Of a stretch of 64,000 bases of DNA, positions 32,181 through 44,615 are shown one piece after another. The translations under genes were made by a program, and so were the position numbers. The notes under the pieces are model-generated. The model was not told where the DNA came from, did no database searches, and was given only the letters and a program-made list of their open reading frames with translations. Numbering within the stretch: the first letter of the stretch is position 1; each line of letters begins with the position of its first letter. The DNA is from Datura wrightii (lineage: Eukaryota; Streptophyta; Magnoliopsida; Solanales; Solanaceae). The stretch lies in contig JASDFA010000001.1 in assembly GCA_035772735.1 (NCBI GenBank), forward strand, positions 54,823,001 through 54,887,000. The letters run 5' to 3'.

Positions 32181-34359
32181 TGTCATGACCTGAGCCTACA
32201 CCCTTGATGCGACACGGTGCCTAAACTCATAAGTTATCCCAAGCTTACCCGTGGCATAGCATAAATTCTAAAATATGGCAAACTTTTAAGAACTTCTAAG
32301 TGAAAGCTATTTGTATCTAACATAAAATACTAATGTTTTTAAACAACACTAGAAACAAGCTGAATCTAAGGCACCCTATCCAAAAGGCTTCTAAAACAGA
32401 TGAGCTACGGGAACAAGTCCCCAACTAACTCTAAAGTTAGAAAACTAAAAATGACAACAACTGAAATAAAGATACTCTGGTCCTTGAAAGATGAGGACTC
32501 ACCACTGTCAGTCTACTGGATATCGTCGGAAGAAGATATAGCTACGAGGCTGAGTCTGGCTACCTGAGCCTATATCATGAAATAATATAACATAGAGAAT
32601 ATACGGTCAGTACTTCTAATGTATTGATCATGTGAGGTACGCAACTGAAAACATGAGCATGCTAGTAAAATCTAAAGATATAGCTGAGCTAACATGTAAT
32701 GACCCTATCTGAATGTATAAATACTAAAAATTACATAAAGATATGAAAATAATGTAAATGCCAGTAAAACTGGTTTTAGTGTCATGCACCTATTCTAAAG
32801 TCAGAAAACTGAGACTAAACTAAGAACTATAATTGTACTGTGGGAGAGCCTGTTAACCGACATATAACCACTTGAGCTAAACATGGAGTCTGATGTGTAC
32901 ACCCATTGATAGGACCTAACATACCTTACCATGGTATAAATTCATGGTTTTGCGATCACTAAACTGAGGCCCATATGGGTAATAACCTATGTGGTACATA
33001 GTTCTGCAAACCTGGGTGTGCTGAACCCCAGCCCGCTCGGTGCTAAGTACTACTTCCTACTGAAGACATAACTATATGACTACACTAGAAGCTTGAAACT
33101 GATGTCCTAAGACTAAGTCAAAACTTCCTATCTGGAAGTGTCTTAAGAGTCTAAAGGACCGGATAAACTAATCATACTGAAATACTGATAATACTTTTGT
33201 TATTTCTGAAAACACTTTATGTATACTGAGATTTCTAATAATACTACTAATATTGAGAATATTGTAATTCATGTAGGGCAGGGAAGCTCAATTCTTTCAT
33301 AAGATCCTCTATTTTTGACAAAACTTGCAAAGGTAAGATAAATGCTAATTTTGCGATAAATTCTCTAAAAACCATATGAAATTGAAAGCATGTGAAGCTA
33401 CTATGGAAGATGAACATAAGATCATAATTTTAATCACGAAATGCCGAGGACATCAAGGGGATAGGGAAAGTCAACAATTAGAAGAAAACCCTAAGTGATA
33501 ATTTCTACAAAACTACAAAGCTAGAGTTTGAGGAAAATCTTGGGGCACAAGGGAAGAAGAGGACCCTTTTTGAAGCCCCACATACCTATAGAAGAAAACC
33601 CCTCTAATGGAAGCTTGAATTCCAAACATTGAGGAAGAACCCTAGTTTGGCCTGAGAGATAACTTGAACTTCTACGGTCTATTCTTGAGAACATTGGCGA
33701 GAATGGGAGAGAATGATCGACTAATCCCCTAAATCCTTTTCAAAGTTTTACCCTAACACTACATAGCTTAGGAATTAGAATAGCAAGAAGTTACGAAAAT
33801 ACCCCTTGGATGTTATTTCAAAAGTTGCCCGTATAGACCTAACGACCCATACCACGAGCCGTTGGTTGTCACCATGACTCATGTTAATCATCTGTTGTAG
33901 GCAGGACCAGTTTCAACCTCTCTAATCCTTCCTCCTACACACTTAGGGTATGATCCATACCATGGTACTACGGTTCATTACAAGGGCTCGTACCACCTAA
34001 AGCCACATTGATTATTCTCTGAAGTTCGTCATATTGAGGCATACCACGACTTATACATCCTTAACATGGTAGTATAATGGCTCTTGGTTACCCAGAAATC
34101 ACTGAGCTCTTCTCGGAATCCTTTTGTACGACCCTTCAGTATGACCTGTACAATCTTTGTATGGATCATAGGTTCCTGTCGTGTTTTTTGGACTAAAATC
34201 TGCTGAATCCTCTAGATTCATACCACAACTCTTGGTACGACTCATATCATGCTCCCACGAGTCATTGTGGGAGTCGTCCTGAGGGAAATTTTTGGCTTTT
34301 TCTCCTAGTTCATACTCCATATCTAGGGGTCTGTTTTTAAAAACTTTTTGTGTGTTACA
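32181..34359 (-). repeat. T2 5' LTR
   Basis: About 2.18 kb, plus order TGTCATGACCTGAG to TGTGTTACA. The LTR hairpin TCAGTAC/GTATTGA lies at 32607-32627 (G-U pairs) and the palindromic-repeat zone at about 33840-34300. Its right edge is the outer edge of the left nest. Confidence 0.82.
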
Positions 34360-35482
34360 TGAATAATGCATAGGTGTGCCATGAATGGCTCAACAAGTAA
34401 GTGCCAAGGTCTTAACTCCATGTATAGGTTCGATGTTGCATCAGAGTGAAGTTAACACATGTCTAGCCCCCTTCAAATTTTACGGTAATTTTCAAATAAA
34501 GATATAAGGCATATATAAGTGAATAACATAACAAGTGAGCTATATAGGCATATTGCAAATGAATAAATGGAATAAATACATCATGTTTGTAGTGAATAAT
34601 TATAAAAGTGATGATAATTATTTAGGAACTTATTCATGAAAGTCATATAGATAGTTGAAGTCAAGACAAATATGATCATGTAAGATAATATATATATTCG
34701 ACTCATAAGGAGTAGTAAGAAGTGAAGAAACTCAAAGATAAAAGCACAAGTGATATAGGAAAACAAGTAAGGCATGAAACAAATGATGATTATATATATA
34801 GAATGTGCCATGTAACAAGTATAACATGTGTCATTTGGATCTCATTAACCCATATAAGTGAAATAAATGACATCTTGCCGTGCCTTCATAGCGAAGAAGG
34901 TTTTAGCCATAGACACCTCATTACTGCCTACAAACCTTTGGAAAATTAGTCCCTCCTTACAATAAGAGATATACAAAAAAACAAGTAACATAATCATTAC
35001 ATAAATCCCATTGACACGTCAGGGTCACATCAACAATATGTCAGCTACTAGGCTAGCAACTAGCTCGTCAGACCTTTTTATAAAAGGTAAGATTATTTCT
35101 ACTTTCTTCATCAAGAAATATCTATAAAATACCTAATGAAATACTTTTAGTATCTAAAAACAATACGGGACCCAAAAAATAGTCCTTCACAACCAAACGA
35201 CCAACATGCTAGCACAACAACCAAACAATCGATATATCACCACACCTTCCTTTTCCAACCCAAACTGTTAGCATCCAACCTTCTCATGAGGTGTAAAACA
35301 TGAGCCAACATATAACACATATTTAAAATCTCCCTAAATCGTCAACGATACAAAACAATATGGACTCATGTCTTTCGATCACCATGCTCTGAATAATAAC
35401 AAAATGAGGTCTAGAATTTCCCTCTATTTTATAGACAAGAAGAGGTGGAGAGAGGCATAAAATTACCTTCTAAATTTGGAAG
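34360..35482. other. Unassigned spacer between the two nests
   Basis: About 1.1 kb, AT-rich, with no LTR edge, coding domain, tRNA or repeat I can recognise. The longest open frames are 70-90 codons, hydrophobic or low in complexity, and look like chance. This is the only candidate for original target DNA in the window, though it could also be an unrecognised or decayed element. Confidence 0.6.
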
Positions 35483-37774
35483 CGTCACGACCCGAGTCTA
35501 CACCCTAGAAGGGATATGGTACTTGGTTCCACAAGTGACCCCCAAGCTAACCCATGGCTTAACATCACACTGGTACACTGAATTAAATCATAAGTGGAAG
35601 CTATAAAACATAACTAAATAACACTTTTTTGAGAAAACGGATAACTGATAAGATACTAAAATTTCTATGGAGAGCGCATAACATCCTTAACAACACTGTG
35701 TCTAAAAGCCGTCTAAGATCTGGCGAGTTGCTGCGACAAGACCGCAGCTAACTTTAAAGTAAAACTGATAAAGAAACTGAAATGAAGGAAAGTCTTGCCC
35801 TCGGATGATGAGGACTCACAAATGACTAGTGTTCCTGAATCGTCGGAAGGGAACTACTGACAATGATCAGTCTGGGTACCTGTACCGGTATCATAATGCA
35901 ATACAACATGAAGAATATGCATTAGTACTTTGAGTGTACTAAGTATGCAAGAGGTAAGTAAAATAGTAAGAATACATAACTGAGCTGAGATGACATGAAA
36001 TGACAAAAGATAAACTAATAAGTACTATAATATAACTGTCACAATGTGAGTACAAGCACTGACTGATGATCATACACATGTCTTGAAAGTTGAATAATTG
36101 AACTAAGCTAAACCGAGACCGAACTATAATGACAAAAGGTACAGTGCTATACTGTGTGAGCAACTATAACAGACATCTAACCACGAGAGCTAAATGTGGA
36201 GTCCCATGTATACCCCCCATTAGAGAAGGCCCATAATACCCTTCCAAACTATAGTAGCTGAACTGAGCGATCACTGTCTAATGTCCATTCGAGTTTAACC
36301 TGTGGTAGCAACATAGTTCTAGAAACCTGGGTGCGTTGAACGTTGTCCCTCTCGGTGCTAAGTCCTACTCCCACTGAAAACCCTAACTGTGACTACTAGG
36401 CTGAGAGCTCAAAACTGATGTCCTAGACTAAGTCAAGGATACATGTCTGGAAGTACCCTGAGAGTCTAAAGGACCTGATGACTGGAAACTCGTGTTCCAA
36501 GACTGGCCTGAGCTACTTTGTCTGAAAGCGTCGTAACCTTCAAAAGAATGACCTAACAACTGATAATAAGGAGTGTTACTGAACCCCTAAAGAACTATCT
36601 ATAGTAAAAGTGATCAGCTAAAATTGGCGAAAATATTGAAAAGGCTAACTTTCGACTGAGACTGAATTTACATTTAAACTGACTGATAATTCACATTATA
36701 GTCAGAACATGGTGATTGTAAGAATTACACAGTCAAGAAACATTTGTATTTAAAACATGCTGAAATACTCAATTCACTATTTTCAAAGAAACTAGGTCTA
36801 AAATGATATAATTTCATGTAAGGAGAAAATGATCAGAAGTATAGGTAACAACAACCTTCAATACTCAAGAAAATTATAGCAAAAAGTAATCCATAATTTA
36901 CTGACAAATGAACCCTAATGGTGAACTTCAGGGCTACAACTGATAAGCATTTTAGAAGAGTTTTGGTGCACAAGGAAAGAATAATTTCCTTGTTGAGTTC
37001 CCATATAATTGGAGTCGAATTTCCTGGGAAGAACATGGAGAATTTGATAAGAAAACTTGAAAGCCCTAACTTCTACTCTAAGAGAACTATATATGTTCTT
37101 CGTACCTCTGCTATTTGAATTTTTTGAAATAATGAGGAAGAGGATCAACTACTCCTCTAAAACACCTCCTGAAAACATCTCATACAATGTCATTCAGAAG
37201 TTAAGTCAATAGGGTTTTACAAAATTTCCCCTAAAACACTTAATGAAATTTCTGCTCTCCAGGTGGTACAACTCAACCTACAAATCATATCATGATCCTA
37301 TGGTCCGTACCACAAGTCATGGTTAGGGACTCTGCTCCACCCAATCCCTCTAAAGTTTTCCGCAGATACCATCAACAACTCATACCTGCATCATGCGATT
37401 GGTATTATGACTCATAACTAAACCCTGAGTCTATATCTGATCTCTCTTATGACTAATACTATTAGTCATACCATCATCCCACGAGTCATACCTTGTCTCG
37501 TCGTTACTCAGGATTTTCCCTTTCAAAATCCCTATACTTTTCCATGACATCTATGTACTATTTGTACCTCCATTGCATGATCTGTAACGTTAAGTCATGG
37601 TCCCTCAAACATTATTTCCTGATTTTCACCATCCTCCTAGTCACTATTCATTGTACAACTTGAACCTCGATTGTACGGTCGTACTATGACTCATAATGAG
37701 GAAATTTTGCCAGTTTTCTATAGAATCAACTCTTAAATTTCCAAGCTAGTTTTAGGAAGTTATGGGGTGTTAAA
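35483..37774 (-). repeat. T3 3' LTR
   Basis: About 2.29 kb, closely similar to 42820-44615. The LTR hairpin TTAGTAC/GTACTAA (35922-35928, 35936-35942, perfect 7-bp stem) is present. The inner edge GGTGTTAAA abuts the polypurine tract. Confidence 0.88.
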
Positions 37775-37809
37775 ATATTTCCCCCTTGGGGACATTCATC
37801 CTTGAATAT
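37775..37809 (-). other. T3 polypurine tract and pre-PPT hairpin
   Basis: The minus strand carries ATATTCA-AGGA-TGAATGT (37809-37792, one G-U pair), then a purine tract CCAAGGGGGAAATAT up to the LTR. Confidence 0.8.
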
Positions 37810-38029
37810 AGACTAACTAAGCTGAAAGAATAGGGAATGAGCTTCAATCCCAAGACTTTCCACGACAAATTGATTAGTGAGGGAGTGACTGACGCAAAAC
37901 TGAGGTAACATGCTTACTGAACTTATGCAATTAGGATACATTAAATCATGGAATGGATTGAAAGGCGCTGAACTGAATGGAGTACTATGGAAAATTTTAT
38001 TACCTGACACTGAAGCTAAGCTGGAAGGA

Positions 38030-39260
38030 AACAATGAGGATATTTAGCCATCATGTCTGATTCTACTTCCCATGTGTCTCCTTCAACTAACTAATTCCTC
38101 CATAAAACTTTCACTAAGTGACCTCCTTGTTTCTCAGCCTATGAACCTGCCGGTCCAAAATCTAAACTGAAACTTCTTCATAAGAGAGACTATCTTTTAC
38201 ATCCACATTTTCTAGTGGTACAACTGAGGTCGAATAACAGATGAACTTCTTCGAGAGTGACACATGAAAGACTGGGTGCACAGATGCTAACTCCGAAGGT
38301 AACTCTAACTCATAGGACACATTGCCAATTCACCTCAAAATCCTGTAGGGTCCCATATATTTAGGACTGAGTGTTCCTTTCTTCCAAAACATCATCACCC
38401 TTTTCATAGGTGAAATCTTCAAATAAACTCAATCATCTACAGAAAATTCTAGTTCTTTTCTCCACACATCTGCATATGATTTCTATCGGCTCTATACTGT
38501 TTTCAACCTTCCTCCTCTTATAAGCTAACTTTATGCATGGCCTCATTAACTGAATCTGGCCCCATCAAAGGAGCTTTTCAAACCTTAAACCACCCTATAG
38601 GAGACCTACACCTTCTACTATATAATGTCTCAAATGGGACCATCTGAATACTACAATGGTAGCTGTTGTTGTATGCAAACTCGATGAGAGGTAGGTGATT
38701 ATCCCAATTGCGTTTGAAGTCAATCACACAAGCTCTCAACATGTCTTACAAGGTCCAAATAGTCTTCTCAGCTTATCCATCTGTCTAAGGGTGAAAAGTT
38801 GTACTGAGCTTGACCTGAGTACCAAGTCCTTTATAAAATGACTTCTAGAAATGCGAGGTGAATTGCGTACCTCTATTAGAGATGATGGACAAGGGGACCC
38901 TATGAAGTCTGACTAACTCCTGAATGTACAGTCTAGCATAATCTTAATCTGAGCCTATGGTCTTGACTGGTAGGAAATGTGCTTTCTTGGTTATCACATC
39001 TCTACCACCCAAATTGAATCATCTTGTCGATAAGTACGAGGTAGACCTGTAATAAAGTCCATGTTCACCTCTTCCCACTTCCACATGGTATGCTGATATC
39101 TTGGGTCATACGCCCAAGCCTTTGATGTTCAACCTTAACCTACTGGCAGTTAGGACACTTAGCTACAAATTCTGCAATGTCCCTCTTCATGCCGTTACAC
39201 TTGTAGATTTCCTATAGATCAGGGTACATCTTAGTGGCACCTGGGTGAATAGAATACTTA
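38030..39260 (-). pseudogene. T3 integrase with C-terminal tail
   Basis: Fragments match T4 integrase throughout: zinc region, the MDF region with the first Asp, SIISNRG (second catalytic Asp changed to Asn, codon 38875-38877), the YGRRCRSP-like stretch, the basic C-terminal part and the KVLWRN-type tail near 38050. Broken by many stops. Confidence 0.75.
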
Positions 39261-40790
39261 GAGCTATGTGCTTTTGCCAGTTTTCACTGTCTCAAGTCAT
39301 CTACGTCTGGAACACATAGTATGCCCTGGTAATGAAGCACACCATCTCCCCCTTTGGAGAAAGTCTCCACCTTCTTACATAGAACTGTTTCGTTTATTTT
39401 GAGTAGTAGGAGGTATTCATCCTTCTTTAACATAAATTCTACTACCAGTGAGGATTCTGACTGATGAAAACTCCGTCCTCAGCTGAATCAACCAACTACA
39501 CCCCAAATTGTGCTAACCTGTGGATATCTTTTGCTAGTTCCTTTCTTCCCTTTTCAACATGAGTAATGCTTCTCATGGACATCCTGATTAGGGCATCAAC
39601 CACCACATTGGCCTGGCCTAGGTGGTACAACACACTTATGTCATAGTCTTTCAATAACTCCAACCACCTTCTCAAACAGAGGTTCAAATCCTACTGACTG
39701 AACACATACTGAAGGCTCATGTGGTTGGTGAAAGCATCCTTGTGAACCCCATAAAGGTAATGCCTCCATATTTTCAAAGAAAACACCACTACTGCGAATT
39801 TGAGTCGAATAGTTGTTCTCATGAACTTTGAGCTGTCTGGAGGAATAAGCTATCACCTTACCCCACTACATCAGAACGCAACCAAGGCCAACTCGGGAAG
39901 CATCACATTAAACAACAAACCCATTTGTTCCTTCTGGCAAGTTCAAAATCAGAGTTGTAGTGAGTTGAGTCTTCAACTCTAGGAAACTCTTCTCATATGA
40001 ATCTGACCACTGAAATTTCTCCTTTTTTTGGGTTAGCATAGTCTGAGGGGGTGCAATAGTAAAAAGTCCTTCTATAAACCATCGTCACTAATGGGATATA
40101 CCCAAGAAACTCTTTATATCTATTGGGGAAGTGGGTCTTGGCCAATCCTTTACTGCTGCTATCTTTTGAGGATCCGCCTGAATACCCTGACCCGAGACCA
40201 CATGATTGAGGAAAGCCACTGACTTCAACTAGAATTCACAGTTATTAAATTTAGCGAACAACTAATGGTCTTTGAGAGTCTGCAACACTATCCTCAAGTG
40301 ATTAGCATAATCCTCCTCATTCCTAGAGTATACGAAGATGTCATCTATGAACACAATAATGAACATGTCAAGGCACGACTTGAATACCCTATTCATCAGA
40401 TCCACAAAAGCTGCAGGAGAATTTGTTAATAAAAAATACATAACCACGAATTCATACTGACCATACTGAGTTCTGAAGGTTATTTTTGGTATGTCACATT
40501 CTCTAACCCTAAGATGATGATACCCTGATCTGAAATCTACCTTGGAGAAATAATTAGCTCCCTAAAGCTGATCGAACAAGTTGTCAATCGTGGGTAGGGG
40601 ATATCTATTTTTTATTATGACTTTGTTCATCTGAGAGCAGACGATGCACATTCAGAGTGTACTATTTTCTTTCGCACAAACAACACTGGAGCACCCTACG
40701 GGGAAATACTAGGTCTGATAAAGCCCTTAACTAGAAGGTCTTTCAGCTATTCCTTCAACTCCTTAAGCCTAGCTAGAGCCATTCTGTAAG
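39261..40790 (-). pseudogene. T3 reverse transcriptase and RNase H
   Basis: RT has an intact catalytic IVFIDDIFVYS (about 40325-40360) and PAAFVDLMNRVF. The RNase H end has RRWLELLKDYD and LGQANVVVDALIRMS (39496-39687). The frame is interrupted repeatedly. Confidence 0.82.
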
Positions 40791-41438
40791 GAGGAATAGA
40801 GATGGTCTAGGTGTCAAGAAGAAGGTATATGCTGAAGTCTATCTCCCACTCGGAAGGGACTCTCGAAATATCTTCAAGAAAGATGTTAGGGAACTAACTA
40901 ATAATTGGAATTGACTGCATATTCGAGGTCTCAGAGCTAGAATCTCTAACCTTAACTAAGTGATAGTTGCACCTTTTCGAAATCATCTTATTTTCCTTAA
41001 GGTAGGAAATAAACTGACCCCTAAGCTCTGATGCACTACCCTTCCATTCTAAGACTGGCTTGTTAGAAAACTGAACTTGACGATTGTAGTTCTGCAGTTG
41101 AGTGAGGCATAACCGGAATGTAACAAATCCATGCCAAGCATGAGGTCGAAGTCAACCATGTCTAACTCTACTAGATCAACTGGAATGACCCTACTCCATA
41201 ATGAGACTAGGCAGTTTCTACACACCCGGCTTGCTCTAACTGGCTTTCCAACCAGAGTAGAGACAAAGAATGGTTCTGAGAGGACCTTTGTACTGATATC
41301 AAACTGAAAAGCTATGTAAGGAGTCACAAATGAAAGTGTGGCTACTATATCTAGTAGGACATAAACATCTATATGGAAAAGTCGCAACATATTTGTGACC
41401 ATGTCAAGTGAGTTCTCCTGATCTTGATGAGAAGACAA
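40791..41438 (-). pseudogene. T3 protease
   Basis: An open stretch of 129 codons (41049-41438) contains LLDIVATLSF where the active family has D-[ST/PG]-G/A; here the Gly is lost. It also has DFDLMLGMDLLHSGYASLN. This copy cannot be an active aspartic protease. Confidence 0.8.
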
Positions 41439-42601
41439 GGCAAAAGAATGGTTTTGGCCCTGACCGCTATTTGTACTTGTAGTAATACCCTGCTGAGTTT
41501 TGCGACCTGCTGGGGTTGCTAAGGTAGTGGACTGAGTCTTTTCCCGTCCTGCTGACGGATAATCTTTTAATTTTTAACCCAGCTGGCCATACCCAAATGA
41601 ACCATCTCTGCCTAAGAGGTACTCACCCGATTGTTTTTTGCCACATTTAGGAGAAGCTGGAAATAAACAACAATTGGAGACGTGACTCTGAGATTGGGAG
41701 CCTGATGCTCCGCCCTTTCAGTCCTTGTAAGATTAGAAAGAAGGGGTACTGGGTGACGTGAATGCTAGAGGTCTCTACTACTGCTCCTATTGTTGTGATG
41801 GACTACCCCCACCTGACCTCTGCTGGCCATACTCAAACTGACCTATTATTTCCCGCTTGTTTTCAGTCTTTATATCCTTCCACTTTTCTACCTCTATCTG
41901 TTGAGCATGAATGATGAAGAGGGAGAGGTCAATGTCTATGATCAGCATAACGGTTCTGCATTCCTTCAGCAACAAGTCTGAAACTCCATTTAAAGATTTG
42001 AGCATACGAGCCCTCGGATCAGCGACCATCTGTTGATTATACCTGAACTGCGAAGTGAACTCCAATGCATACTCTTCCACTATGCTGTTATTCTGCCTCA
42101 AGTTTATAAATTCATCAACCTTGGCCTCTTTCAATTCCTGAGGAAAGAATTTGTTGAGAAACGCCATAGCGAACTCGTTCCACTCTACTGATCTTGCTTC
42201 AGTCGGCCTCCTTCCTTCAATAGATTGTTCCAAATCTAAGCCACCCCTTTCAGCTGGTAAGAAGCCAGATTAGCACTCTCTATAGAAGTAACACCCATGA
42301 TCTGGGTTATCTTCTGCACCTTATCCATGAACTCTTGCGGGTCCTCCCCTACTTTAGATCCTTGAAAAGCTATACGGTTCATTGGGGTGAAATCCTTAAC
42401 TCTGGTAGCTGCTGCAGACCCGTTCATATTCACCAAGACCACTTGTTGGTTCACCTGGTTGTTCACACTCTGGGCCAACAGTTGAATTGCCGCTCGAAAT
42501 TCTGTGGAGGACACTTGAGCTTCTTGAGGGGCTGCTGGAGCTGGTGGGACAGGTTGGTTTGCATTCCCATTCCTCCTCCCATTTCCTCATTTTAGAGGCA
42601 T
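41439..42601 (-). pseudogene. T3 gag
   Basis: ATG 42601 (MPLK), then TGA (fits CGA to TGA). The Gag domain has FQGSKVGEDPQEFMDKV and SYQLKGVA, then TAG (fits CAG) near 42236, then EWNEFAMAFLNKFFP and EEYALEFTSQFRY to about 41787. The zinc-knuckle region (41580-41680) has lost most Cys residues. Confidence 0.82.
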
Positions 42602-42803
42602 GTTATCACTAAAATTAATAATGCATGAGTTAGGACGACATTTCTGGGATTAATAACAACCCATGATAAGGAGTATGAACAAAAGGGAAATTTCTTAAGA
42701 ACGCCTTTTAGCCTCTCTCTCATATGTGTGTCGTGCTTCACACCCATGAAAAGTACTTTATTCGACATGGTTTTCAGACATCCTAGGATACTCTAAACCT
42801 AGT

Positions 42804-42815
42804 GCTCTGATACCA
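42804..42815 (-). other. T3 primer binding site (tRNA-iMet)
   Basis: The minus strand reads TGGTATCAGAGC, exact. The LTR starts at about 42820. Confidence 0.88.
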
Positions 42816-42819
42816 AGTT

Positions 42820-44615
42820 AGTCACGACTCGAGTCTACACCCTGGACGAGACATGGTACTTGGTGACACAAGTGACCCCAAGCTAACCCATGGCTTAACA
42901 TCACACTGGTACACTGAATTAAATCATAAGCAGAAGCTATAAAACATAAGTAAATAAAACTTTTCTAAGAAAATAGATCACTGATAAGATACTAAAATTT
43001 ATGCGGCGAGTGCAAAACATCCTTAACAACATTGTGTATTATAGCCGTCCAAGATCTAGCGAGTTGATGGGACAAGCCCCCAGCTAACTCTAAAGTAATA
43101 CTGATATAGAAATTGAAATGAAGGAAAGTCTTGTCTTCGGATGATGAGGATTCACCATTGACTAATGTTGCTGAGTCATCGGTAGGGAACCACTAATAAT
43201 GTTGAGTCTGGGTACCTGTACAAGTATCCTAATATGATACAACATGAAAGATATGCATTAGTACTTTGAATGTACCGAGTATGCAAAATGTAAGTGAAAT
43301 AGTAAGAATACATAACTGAGCTGAGATGACCTGAAATGACAACAGATAAACTAATAAGTACTATATATAACTATAATAATGTGAGTCCAAGCACTGACTA
43401 ATGATCATACACATATCATAAAAGTGGAATAACTGAACAGAGCTAAATCAAGATGAACTTGACTGACAAAAGGTACATTGTTATACTGTGAGAGAAACTA
43501 TAACTGACATATAACCACAAGATCTAAACGTGGAGTCACATGTATACCCCCCATTAGAGAAGGCCCATAATACGCTTCCAGGGTATAGTAGCTGAACTAA
43601 GTGATCACTGTCTGATGCCCATTCGAGTTGAACGTATGGTAGCAACGTACTAGAAAATAGGGTGCGCTGAACCCCAGCCCTATCGGTGTTAAGTCCTACT
43701 TCCACTGAAAACCCTAATTGTGATTACTAGGCTGATAGCTAAAACTTATGTCCTACACAAAGTCAGGGATACCTATGTAAAAGTATCCTGAGAGTCTAAA
43801 GGACCTGATGACTGGAAACTAGTGTTCCAAGACTGGCTTGAGCTGCTTTTTCTGAAAGCGTCATAACCATCTAAAGAACAACCTATTAACTGATACTAAG
43901 GAGTGTTAGTGAACCCCTGAAAACTAACTATAGTCAAACTGATCAGCTGACACTATTGAAAATACTAACTAATAATTCACATGACAGTCAGAACATGGTG
44001 ATTGTAAGAATTTACAGAGTCCAAAAATATTTGTATTTATAAAATTTTGAGATACCCAACTCACTATATTCAAAGAAACTAGGGCTAAAATGATATAATT
44101 TCATATAAGGAGAAAATGATTAGAAGTATAGCTAAAAAGTGCCTTCTACTCAAGAAAATTATAGGAAAAAGGAATCCATAATTTAATGACGAACGAACCC
44201 TAACTGTGAACTTCAAGGCTAGAACTAATAAGCTTTACAGAAGAGGTTTGGGACACAAGGGAAGAACAATTCCCTTGTTGAATACTCACTTACCTGGAGT
44301 CGAATTTCCTGGGAAGAACTTGGAGAAAATGAGAAGAAAACTTGAAAGCCCTAGCTTCTGCTCTAAGAGAACTATCTATGTTCTAAATACCTCTGCTATC
44401 TAATTTTTGGAAATAGTAAGGGAGATCGCATACTCCTCTAAAATTCCTCTTGAAAACACCTTATACGATGTAGTTTAAAAGTTAAATGGATAGGCTTTTA
44501 CAAAATTTCCCCTGAAACACTTAATGAAATTTCTGCCCCTAGGTGGTACAATTCAACCTAAAGTTGTGCTATGATCCTATGGTCCGTACCACAAGTCGTG
44601 GTTAGGGACTCTGCT
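42820..44615 (-). repeat. T3 5' LTR, interrupted
   Basis: It follows the 3' LTR closely from the start to GGGACTCTGCT, then stops at the T4 edge (44616). LTR hairpin TTAGTAC/GTACCGA at 43258-43278 (one mismatch). Confidence 0.88.

Larger units (their letters stand above)
25589..34359 (-). mobile_element. T2, Tekay/Del-like element, left-truncated by T1
   Basis: Minus-strand order: 5' LTR (32181-34359), primer site, gag, protease (split by solo LTR S1), RT-RNase H, and integrase up to 25589, where T1 was inserted. The 3' end lies outside the window. It shows the highest density of stops and frameshifts and hosts two other insertions. It is therefore the oldest layer of the left nest. Confidence 0.85.
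35483..44615 (-). mobile_element. T3, Tekay/Del-like element, 5' LTR cut by T4
   Basis: Both LTRs are identifiable: the 3' LTR 35483-37774 and the 5' LTR from 42820, broken at 44615. Gag, protease, RT-RNase H and integrase lie in order on the minus strand. The missing last ~440 bases of the 5' LTR, matching 37337-37774, should lie right of the window beyond T4/T6. Confidence 0.88.

Noticed and set aside
34581..34811. Small hydrophobic protein of 76 codons on the minus strand
   Set aside because: AT-rich sequence rich in TAT/ATA/TTT words gives hydrophobic frames by chance. No homologue or expression signal seen.
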